This document shows, piece by piece, positions 13,101 to 25,100 of a stretch of 64,000 nucleotides of DNA. Every line of letters begins with the position of its first letter. The stretch's first letter is position 1. Where the stretch lies: assembly GCA_013397845.1 (NCBI GenBank), contig VZTG01001034.1:62001-126000 (forward strand), in the 5' to 3' direction. The position numbers and the translations under genes are program-made. The DNA comes from Melanocharis versteri (taxonomy: Eukaryota; Chordata; Aves; Passeriformes; Melanocharitidae). The notes under the pieces were generated by a model. That model was not told the DNA's origin. It saw only the letters and a list, made by a program, of their open reading frames with translations, and did no database searches.

Positions 13101-16100
13101 TTTTTTTCTTTTTGCTACTTGCTTCTCTTCCTATCCTCAGCTAATGACAACCAGCACTCACATGGTAAGACTATTGTGGATTTGTCATGATATCCATTTC
13201 ATCTTTCACTGTTCTTTAATTAAACTGTTAAAGAGCAGTAAAATATCATTTAAGCCTATAGTTAGAAATGTTCTTTATAGCTACTCTTTAAGTCCTTTAA
13301 AGAAAAGAAACTTTATACAAAGTATATTGAGGTATATGAGGTGTGGTAAAGAACCATGAACTTTAAAAAAGCTTTTTGCTTCCTTGCATTTTGTTATTCT
13401 TTTGTATGCTTTTCTGTAGCCTACATTTTGTTGCTGACTCTCTGCTATAGAAATTTTTTTACAGTTTATGCTATAATGTGCTTTAATGGCTTTAGAAAAT
13501 GTTCTCAAAGTGTGAGAGAAAATAAACTCTACACAGTTTTGTTGCCTGTATGCAACTTACACATTTGCTAGAAATGCAGTGTTCAGATATCATTAAAAAC
13601 CACCTTTGTGACATCTGTCAGGGAAATGAACTTCTAGTGTGAGAGATGACATTTGTTAAAAAGTGTTTCTTCTAAGGACAGAATGAATTTCTACTAGATA
13701 GAACTGTACACTGCAGTATATCTTTTTTTGGTACCATTATGCTCTCTGTTAGATGTCCAAAATTCTTCATCACCATATACTTATGGTCCTGAAAATCAGA
13801 GTTATCATACGTGTACCAATTTTGTAAACAGTTTGTATTGCAAATATTCTGACTCGGTTCCTTTCTGAAATTCTAGTCATCTTCCATTACACACATTCAG
13901 TCTAATTCTAAGGCTCTAAAGCCAGATTAATGCCTAATTCTCAAATTTCAAATGTTGAAGTCTACAACTAGATACCCATGCTAACACTTGTAGATAACAT
14001 GTGTTGCTCGAGGAGACCTTCTGAGTCTTGAGTGTCTGTATTAGAAAATTTGTCGTTATTGAGGATGCATGCCTGTGTTTATGGATAAAACTTGAGAGAT
14101 ATTGAGCTGCAATTTTAGGTTTAAAGGCTTGAAAATTTCAAGTGTTCAGGAATAGTCAGAGACACTTATGTGAGTTCATACACACATGAATGCTAGTAGG
14201 TGTTGATAGTTATTTCCCAGTTTTAAAATTATGCTTACATCTGGAAAAAGTCAGTGAAGAATTTGAAGGTTTGAAAGGTTTGCTACTGCAACAAAATGTT
14301 ATTCTTGAACAGGGAAAAGGTAGAAAGCAGTAAAGAACATAAAAGAGCTGACAGTAACACTAATGCCATAAGTGATATGTAATGATACAAGTCAGGTTCC
14401 AGATTGTTAAAATGGGTACTGAAGCAAAACTTTTGAGGTTTTTTTTCTCCCCACAAGTGAACTAATCACTATTATCACGAAACTAGTAAAAAGTTAACAA
14501 AGTCAGTATCTTTCACATAGAATGATGCCTGTCAGACTAAAATTAACATACCATTAACCTTGCTTCCAAACACAGTTTCCCCTATAATGTTTCTCAGTGT
14601 TTAGAATTTAGTTTGAAACTATTTGCTTCCTGTAGTGTGATATTACTATAATAATGGAAAAGTGTACTTCTGATCACTGAGACCTACTTCATAAATGCCT
14701 CCCTTGGTTGTTTCCTGGTAAACAAAACTAAGATGCCAAAGATTTATGTCCTATCAATTGTTATTAATTTGTGATACTGCTTTGTGTGTATGGTGTTCCA
14801 CTATGGATAGGACGTCATGGTTGGTGCTGCAAAAACATACAGTTAAAAACCAACTGCAGAAGAAAGGTAAGAAGAAGGGGAGGCACTGTAGAAGTCATTG
14901 CAGATTGCAAACATCATCTTAGTTTACCCATATAATAAAATGTATTTCCCGGGTGATTTTCTTTATTTTAATGTTTGATACAGAGTACATTAAATGCAAT
15001 TAAGCTGGGTTGAGAGAGAATAAGTTAAAAGGAATAACAGAATGAGAAATAGAAAACAACAAGAAGGAAGATAGGTGAGCAGAATGCTGAATTGGAACAT
15101 GGAAGATCAACAAATACAGTCACAGGAGGAGGCAGGGAAGTCTTGGATAGGCTGAGAGCAGAACATAGAAAAATAGTTGTTAATAAACTAGAGGTTAACA
15201 AACAGACTTACAAAAGAATGATTCATTGCCTGAAGGCTTGAGTAGTATCTTGAGATATTCAATGCTAAAAAGACATCATGAATTTTTGTAACTCACACCT
15301 TCCCATATTGTTTTGCTTACCTTTCTCTGCCCCAAAGTAGCAGCTTTATGTCCCTGTGCTGTGACCTCACTATCTGAGTCAGTAAGATGGGTGGATAAGG
15401 GGTTTGGTTGCAGACCAGTGCTTTCTATCTAGCCTGACAAGCAGACAGGGGAAGGTTGTTTCAACTTCTTTATTTTGTCAGCAGCTTTCATTGCAAATAC
15501 GGACAAATCTGTTCAGTATGCAGAAATTTAGACTGACAGTAGGTTCTCTGAGAGATGCTACACATGACACGAGAATATTGTAAAATTTAACTGCAAGAAG
15601 AAAGTTGGTAAACGGCATGTTATGAAGTTGCTGATCCAGATTCCTGTCCAGTGTTAACTGCACAGGTTTTTTTAGAGCACAGAAAATACAATGATGGCAT
15701 GAGCCTATTACATATCAAAGTAAAAGATCAAAATGCTTAAGGTTTTCTGAATTTCATCTAGTGTTCAATAGACTCAGTCACACAGTAAGTAGTTTTAAAA
15801 TAGTGAAATGATTACTGAGAATAATGAATCTTTTGGCCAGTTTATTTTAATTTTTTGTCCATTCCCAGTTGATTGCATTATTTTAGCCTAGCTTCCTACT
15901 GATTTATGTCTTGTGGCTGGCTGTGGTCTTCATTCAAAATTTTTCACACAGCAGCATATTTGTGTGATCAACTTCCCACATGGATACCCTGTCATGTAAT
16001 ACTGGGTGAGCTCATACAGAAAAGTGTAGATTGGACATGATCCAGTTGAACTCACTGCTCTGCGCAGGGCTAATTAAAATCAATCTGCTGAAGGCTTTGT

Positions 16101-19100
16101 CTAGTCTTTTTCAGCTTTTCAATATCTCTGAAGATGCAGATTCCATGACCTTCCAGGGTAACCTATTCCAATGTTTTTCTGTCTTCATGGTGGAAAAATT
16201 CCTCACAATACCTAAGCAGACTATTTCTTGTTGTTGAAGAGAGATTTGTTCCAGTTCTTCATCTTTATAGTTCTTCAGACATTTGTGGGCAGTTGCTAGA
16301 TTGTTTCTCAACCTTCCCTTCACAAGACTAAGCTCCTCCACCTCTCTTTGCAGAAGAGCTATAGGCTGCTAAACACCTTGGTTGCCTGCCACTGATCATT
16401 TCCTATTTTTTTCACATCACTCAGGAACTGAGGGCCCAAAACTGGGCACAGTGTTCCAGGTTCAAACTCACTGTAGCTGAGTAGATGGGAATAACCTTTC
16501 TTCGGTGGCCATGTTCCTCCCAGTTGCTGTGCAGTTGCCCTTGTGTATGGAGAGAGCACAGTATAGGCTTGTATTTAGCCTGGAGTCCACATAACCCCAC
16601 AGCAATTTCCTTTTCGGCTGGACCATTGCACAGCCGGTCATGACTCTTCCTTAGGTGTAAATCTTTGCACTTCTCCTTATTTAATTCCATAAGATATCTG
16701 TTAGCCTGCTTCTCAAATCAGCAGACGTCCCTCTTGAAACTTTGATTGAAACTTTGATTGAAACTCTTGTCATTCATTATTTCGGCTGTTTTCTATTTTT
16801 ATACCACCAGGTTGTTTGCTCATGATATTCTGTCACCATCCAGCTACTGGCAGGGATATTCCATGATTTCCAGCCCAGTCGCTATTCCTAGCACTGATTA
16901 CCAGCAGCCAACCACCCATAAGGACTTTTGAGTTCAGTGGTTCAACCAGTTTTCAACTGTAGTAGTAGTCCATTTAGGTGCTGTCTCCTTATTGTCCAAG
17001 TGTCAAATGCCTTGCTAAATCCAAAATACATTGTATCCACTGCTTTTCTTGCTTAAGAACTCCCCAGCCTGTTGGTCTCACACTGTTGCCTGCTCCTTTA
17101 CTTCCCAAGCTTTGCTGTTAAATGCAAGGAGCAGGTTTTACTTGTGAAGACTAATATCCAGAGTATTGAGTAATTCAGCATTTTCTTTAAAACCTTCCAC
17201 TAAGTTGTCTTACCACCAAGTGGACTTGCATTTTTCTTTTGAAGCAAGGATGTCTGTAAATATCTTTTTTTGTCTCCCTCAACACCCCTCAGTAATCCTA
17301 GTTAGAGCTGAGTTTTGTCTGTGATTCATTCCTGTGCTTTTATGCTGTTTGCTGCCTGCCCACATTGTCATCTCTTGAATGCTCCCATTTTGCCTTTTTG
17401 TCCATGCAGTAACATCCTACTCGGCCGACTGGATCTTCTGCTGCAATTCTATGCCTGCATGGAAGTTGTCTCATTCTGGCAGTTGTAACTGCAGAAGGGA
17501 GTTCACGAGATCTCAACAGTTATCTTTCAGAATAATTCGGATCTCTTGGACACTTCTCTTGCATGGGTGCAATACCCTGAATCAAACACGGGCTCTTCTA
17601 AAATACAATGTCCCAACTGTTGCTTACTTCCCTAGTATTTCTCTAGATCCTGAACCTGGTCATCTGCTAGCTACTGAAGTCCAAACAATCCTCTGTGACA
17701 ATATTCACCACTAGTTCTTCCCTGCATCAGCATTAATGGTCATTTCTGCCCACTTGAAAAGCTGAAGTGTTTTTATGTCATAACGCAAGTGAGGAGAAAA
17801 ACAAACACAAGTTAAAAGTGTTTTATTTTAAAACATATGTAGATGTTTTTGTACTTGTGTGGTTATAACATTCTTTTGCTTATCTGTATAACATGCTGCT
17901 GAACCTCCAAGAAATTGTTGGATGCCAAGGACATCCAACAGAGAAGGGAAATCAGGAAAAAGATGACGTCTAAGAAGATTGATGAAATGACTGCAGTTTG
18001 TTTTTTAATCTCAGTGATTTGTTAATTGTGCTACTTGATTTTTATTAGGAAATATACATGTGAACTTCAAGTTGAGAGCATTGGTTGTGGTCTTTATCTG
18101 TCTGAAATCTGAGGTGTGTACACACAAAGCAAGAAACCAGAACACTTTGCACTGGATAGAGCATGTAGGAATTCAGTTTTTGCTCAAGTGTCTGTTCATG
18201 ATACAAAGCAATACTAAGCTTTAAGATGTTTACTCTGAACAATTCACAACATAGTGGACAATATTGCCTGTAACTGCTTTGGACCATTTTTTATAGATGT
18301 TTGGAACTTGGACCTTTGGAACAGTGGTGTTTACTGTGCTTGTATTCACGGTTACATTTAAGGTAAGATATGCTGTATTTTATTCACTGAAACTTTCTTA
18401 AAACTTGTTTTTTAATTGTTCCTTACTTATGTTGGTTTCTTTCTATCACCATGCATTGTTTTATTACTTCAAATAGAGAGGTTGCTATCTGTGCCTTCTT
18501 AACTGTGCTCAAACTTGAAAGATGTTTTTAACTAATTCTATGTAGACTTCTTCACTATTTTCAAAGGGTATAATTCTGTTTTTTCTCCTGCTGGGAATTC
18601 TTGTTGCATGTAGATTGTAATAACACCATATAATATCTTTTTTTTTCAGCTTGCACTAGATACACACTATTGGACGTGGATAAATCACTTCATGATCTGG
18701 GGATCACTGGTATTCTACATTGTCTTTTCTCTACTCTGGGGAGGAATTATTTGGTATGAACCTAAATATTAATTGCATTGCAAAAGTTGTTTCAGAAACT
18801 TAAAGTTGTTATATTTCACCTTTTTGTCACAGAATTAAATTTAGCCTTTACAGAATGCAGAACTCTATTTTAAATACATCATAATTGCTAATTGGAGAGT
18901 GCTCAGCTCTTCTATCAATGAATGTCTGCTAAAATCGTCTTAAAGAAGAATACATGGAGGATATCAGACCCCAGACTACCACTGTGTTTATCTCATTAGA
19001 GTCAGTCAAAAGCAGCCCAAGGATTGGTTCGAGGAGCTGATGTTGCCTTTCTGAGTCAAAATGTCACAGAATAGGTCATATCTGTGCAGTTGGTGACTAC

Positions 19101-22100
19101 CCACCTACCTAGCTAGCTGTAGCAGTCAAAACTAGAGACAGGGAGCGGAACTCAATACTGAAGTGTTGTGGATGTCCAAGAGTCCTGTGTTTGAGTTCAT
19201 TGTTTTGCCTCCTTGCTTAGCAAAGTGGAGTTACTGTAGGTGTCTGAGCACCTAATTGTTCATGTTGGTAAGAAGCTTTGTAGTATAATTAGTATAACTC
19301 TTGTACATAGCCAATTTAAAGTGTTGGGGGTTTTTGCTATTAAAAGTTCTGTGTACTTGAAACTGAAATTTTTGGAAAGGAAATCAAGTTGGAACAAGTT
19401 CAGTTTCTTACTGTGCCTGATTGCCAAAGGGAGCTGGAAATTTTGCTTCACACTGGTAGAGCTCTCAGTTACAAGGCCATCTTTTTAACTACTGCTGGAG
19501 CCATTCTACTTTGTATACACAATATTTTGAGGGACCAGAGAAGGAGGGGGCTGACTATTGCTTGGTGATTAAGATGCCATTTAATTTAGAGAAAGGATTC
19601 GTATTTAATGTGTCTTTTGCAAATGAGTAACTACCTCTTAACTCTTTGGATATTTAGCTGCCTCTTCTTTTTTCTAGTAAGATCAGATCTCAGTTTCTTC
19701 AGCATCAGTTTGCAGAAGTGACATTTTCCCAGATAGTGTTTTCCAACCAGCCTTGCTGTGTGTTAGAGATGTGACTGTGTGTATATAAAAATGTATTTTA
19801 GCTTAGTTGCCTTTTTAGAATGCAAATACTATCAAATTTTGGAAACTGTCAGGAAACTGCCCTACTGGTTTTACACTGCAGTGTTGCTGCAAACTGTCCC
19901 TTGATCTTGGCTCTCAGTGATTATGGCCTCTGGTTCCCAGTACCATACAGTGATGGCATTTTAATGATCATGCAACTGCATGGGATACAGGGAGATAGGG
20001 AAGAGAAGGTATTAATAGTGTGGTTAGATAACTATGTGATGAATAGGGCAGGGAGCGTAACATGAAAGCATTAGAGATGCTTAGGGGAGCCTGAGAGGTA
20101 TGAAAATAAGTGTGGTTAACGAGCCTTACTCTGAGGATACTACAAAGGAGTGTGCCTTAGCAAAGAGCAGGGGAATGGTGGGTGGGACACTAAGAAGAAA
20201 GGTGGAAAATACCTGGGGCAAGATAAGGGTACATGGAAGAGCATAAACGCGTTAAGAATGAACTTAATTTATCTTTGCAAGGGAGAGACACTATGGCAGG
20301 GAGGGGACACCATGATATTTCCTGCAGTCTGGAAGACAAAAGGAAGGTAGTTGTCTCCAGACAGTGCATGGTTAGCTCTCCTTTGAGAAGACTGGGATGG
20401 GTGAACTCCCACAAACTGGGAAGCTGAATCTGAAGTATTTCATCACTGGCAAATTCTTGTATTTAATACTTTCAGCCTTTCTTTTGTGTATTGAAGTGTA
20501 ATAAATTATTTTGTCTTTTTTCCTCCCAGGCCTTTTCTCAATTATCAGAGGATGTATTATGTGTTCATGCAAATGCTGTCCAGTGGTCCTGCATGGCTGG
20601 GTATAATTCTGCTCATAACTGTCAGCCTTCTTCCAGATGTTCTGAAGAAGGTCTTATGCAGGCAGTTGTGGCCTACAGCAACAGAAAGAATCCAGGTAAA
20701 TAATCTTTTTCATTGTGAAGTTAGTTTTTGTATTACAAGTGTCTAATCACCTAGGCCAAGGTCAGAGATAACATTAGAGCAGAGGTTCCCCATCTGTGGT
20801 GTCTGAGCAATATGGTGAAAGATGCTGCCTGTTATTTACATGGTGATGTTAAACTGAATCCTGGGGCAACACTTGTGCCTCCGTACCAGCAACCACAGGG
20901 AAATCAGCTGATGAGGATGGTGGGACACAGCTACATGGCTCACCATGATTTCTGATTTGAGGAGATAAGAAGGGCAAGGGGATTGGGATCTCCGTAAGGG
21001 TAGATAAGAGGCACTTACATCTGATAACATACTGATGCCTGTTACAAAAACACATATATTAAAACTTACTCATATACTATTAATAATTTTTTCCTCTTTT
21101 ATAAAAATTTCAACTTACATTTTGCCTGTTCTGATCCATTATTTGTACATAAATGTGCCTTGCTGTGCCAATGGGAAGAGGATTTTAGAATCTATTCTCT
21201 CCTTTCATCTATCTGATCAGCCCAAAAGGAGAAATGACTATGTAAATACAGGCCAGCTCTTCTAAGGCTAGAGAGGAAGCCAGGTTCTGTGGGAACCATG
21301 GTGCTCTGCTGGGGACATGAATAGAAAATGTTTTCTGTATTTTAACCCCAGTAAACTTTTATATATTATATATGTTAGAAGGTGAAGGACAGTAGAGGTG
21401 CTGAACTTTAAATTTAGTGTTACTGCCCTTGCCCTTTTCAGCCCATCAGCTGCCACCAGTAGGTTAAAAGAATGAGTTACCAACAACAAAAGGGATTAGG
21501 TAGCATTTTGATGTTTAATTGAGAAGGTACTTTGCATTAAGAAGCAAGGAATAAAGGAACTTTGCTACCAAGAAAAATAAAATATCCCTGTGGCAAAGGT
21601 AAAACCCTCTGCCACTGCTTTGTATTCCTAGAATGTACAGGTGTAATAACGCCTCACCTCAGGAAAGAGTAAAGAATAGCAGGAAAGCATTCCCAGGCAG
21701 ATCAGTATTTAATGTTCTTTCATTTTGAGATCTTAGGTGTCTCTTTGCCATATGTACTACTTGTGGAAGGAGTTGACCTCAGTATAGATTCTGAATAGTT
21801 AATTTAAAAGTCTAAAGAGAGAGAATGAGCAAGGGTTAAGGTAAAAAAACAAGCTAGCAAATAGAAACCCCTAACAAAGGTATTGTAGCATTTCTTACAG
21901 ACATTGTATATTAGTACTGGAAAATGAATCAGTAGTAAAGCAGACTTTGGGCTCAACACTGGCAATATTCATTTTTTAATATTTAGTCGAAGATCTGTGA
22001 CTTTTAACCAGTTATATCGCTTGTGTTTCTTCTTCCCTCTCTGTTTCTTCCTGTCTTCCAATCCGCTTTGTCTAAATAACTGCTACCTTGCTTTAAACAT

Positions 22101-25100
22101 AAATGATGTGCTCGGTTGCTTCCTACAATCTTCTGGGGAAATCAGACTAAACATCAGTGCCTTTCTGTTGAGCAGTCCACCATCTTTATGCTTTCTCAGA
22201 CTTCAAGCAGTCTAAGTTTCTAATGGAACAAAAGGTGACTTTTTTCTGCCTTTCTGCATGCTTGGCCATTTCATTCAAAGGACAGTTATAAAGTTTATCA
22301 TCAGAAGTTATTTACCATACTCATTATCTCCATTTGTGATTCATGTCAACTATATTTTGAGGAATTCTTTTTTGTATAGTTTTTTCTTCTCTGTATCTCA
22401 AAGATTGTATGAGTTGTTGTCACAGTCCATCACTGTCACTATCAATTTTTGTCACTGTTCTTGCTGCATTTCACAGAATGTTTCTGCCTCAGGAATCTAC
22501 AATTCTTATACCCCCACTTTAATCATTGGTCTGTCTGTAGATGAATGCATGTTGTGTTTCCATTTTACCTGAATAAATAGGATAGTAGCCACACAAACAA
22601 ATGGTAATTCTGATTAGGCTGATGTTACTAGCATCATACAGAAAATGTGGTACTGGAAACCACTTAAGTCTTTGGAATATATTAATGTATCTTCTCTGCT
22701 ACTAGAAAATGCAGCTTTTTTTCTTTTTCAAGCATGCTTTTTGAAACTGAGCTTTCCTTATGTTCCCTTTTATGAAATTCTGTGCTCTTTCTTGAAAGGA
22801 AACAGCTCAAGATCTGAAAGTTTATGACATTATTTAATACAATAGTAGAAGAAATGCTAGTAAATCTTGTTTCCACTACAGTCTGCAAGAAAACTGGTTT
22901 TTACTCAATATTCAGAGACTGTTGGTTTCCACTATAGATTTTATATCTTTCTTTCTTAAGTGGTTAAGATAAAAAACGAATTTCCTCCTTCTTTCCCCCT
23001 CAAAAATAAATTGACAATATGATTTACTGTAATTATATAAGTCAGAGGGAAAATAGTTTTTTTCACAATCCACAATTCTGACTAAAATTGTCTCTTAAGT
23101 GCCTTAGGATTGGTTTGAACTGAGCTTATAAATAATTATTTTTAAATATATTGCATTCCTAGAAGTGATATTGCTTTCTTTATAATGAAAGGGCTTTGGG
23201 AACAATTGAAAATACTAACATAGGACTAGTGACCATTTCCCAGGTTACTAAATTAGTTCTACTCAGGCAATAAAAATGCATATAGCCTTTGAAGCAGTTC
23301 TTATACGTCTAAATTTTTCAGTTATTTGAGAGTCACTCCAGTGTGTGGTGAACGATTGTTACCATCGTTAACATTCAGATGTTTTTAAACATACCACATA
23401 TAGCTCTGGGTTTTTTGAGAGAGCTTTTCAGTGATATATATATACACATACAGACATATATGTGTATACACATACATGTATGTACATACAAGTATATGTA
23501 TATATGTGTGCATGTATATTGTTATTGATATATATACATATATGAACTGTTGTCTTTCTTGGGCTAAAACTACTTCTGCAAAAGCTTTGGAGGAATCTGT
23601 TGCTTTTTGGTAATTTTGGTCAAAATCTGCTTATTTCTTATACATATTGTCTCTGCAACTCTGGCTCAATGACACAAACTGAATTTTGTGCTTTAAATGG
23701 TGATTGTGCAGCTGTGAGGTTTCTTTCAGCTTTTACTTTTAAAAAGCGATAGGGTATTTTTTTTAATATATCCAATCTACATTGATTATATTTTCTTTTT
23801 CTTTATTCTTCTTTCATTAGTAGCAGAATTTCAGCCATTCTGTTAGGGAAAATATAAATTCAATTTAAATTATCCTATTTCCATTTTTATAATTTTCACT
23901 TTGATTGACAGTGTTTCAGCAATGCCAAGTATTTGGTAGCTGAAATACCAGGTGCTTAGTTTCTGAGCTGTAAATGACTTCTGTACTTCCATCTCTTTTT
24001 AAGAAATATTTTTCTTTTTCTCTTTGTTTTTGACTGATGATTTTTTTACTTCGCTTTCACTCTGTCACAAGCTCAAGCCATCAGCCATGTTATGAGATCT
24101 TTGCCCTTTGCTGCACCTGGGGAAACCCAAAGTGGTCCTTTTGCCTGGGGAAGCTTCTCTGGGGATTCATCATTCTTCTGTTCCTCAATGGGCTTAGCTG
24201 CTGTTGAACAACTGCACTGGGCACTCAGACAAGTGGTCACCAGCAAACTGCTGCCTTTGTCACATGTCAGGCTCCTCCTCTGTGGAAACAAAGCAGTGGA
24301 TCTTGCTGTTGCAATATTTGAATGCCGTGGAAGAAGTTTCCTTGGCAACTCCCCGGCCCTCTGTGCCCACAGTGTAATGACTAAGCTGTAAGTCGGCCTT
24401 CGTTAGCACCAGCCCCATCACCTCCGTGCCGGGCACTCCCTTCAGTGTGCCAGTTGTTCTGGGAGTAGCGAAGCGGGATGTCCACTCCTTAATGTAGGAG
24501 CAATCACAGGCACCTCTCCCATTCAGTGCAGGTTATTGGTAGAAGGGCAGGACACACAGCCCACAGTACTTGGTCACTTTAGTGCTTTTGAGAGTAATTT
24601 TTTAATAGAGTTTAAAATGGAGTTAAAAACACCCTCAAATGATTAATCTCAGGATCCAGAAATAGAAACCTTGTTTTACACTGGATAACCTTTCCTTTTT
24701 AAATCTATCAGAAAATCCATCACTTTTACAGGACTTTGCTATAACAGTTACCAAATGGTACAATTCATTCACATTTCTTGTATTCAGCAAGAGTCTCACT
24801 GTTTTTCCTCATCCTTGCAGAAGAGTATGAGACATAAAACAGCCCAAAATGCACTGGCGAACTGCGATGGGCCACTTCTTGAAGGAAATCTTTCACCTTC
24901 CGAGCCATAATTAGATCAAAGCTAGGTAACAGTACTGTACGTGTTGCCAATTTGGATTAATTTCTATTGGTGCTATTTACAAATCAACTGTTTCCTCCAG
25001 AGTTTTTGATGTACTTTATGAGTATTGATACAAAATCATTATGTTTTACTTGGAGAGCCTAGTTTTTGCAAGAGATGTTCCATGCCACAGGTAAGATCTT

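Noticed and set aside
16031..17714. Several frames on both strands in the 5.7-kb ATP11A intron
   Set aside because: Most lie in a diverged CR1 in minus orientation. None carries an intact domain.
1102..20695. Assignment of the flippase to ATP11B or ATP11C
   Set aside because: The SEFTPLA and SSSLSF tails and the GDIFLFCKGADSSIFPRV segment match ATP11A as recalled. ATP11B and ATP11C differ at many of these positions and end differently.
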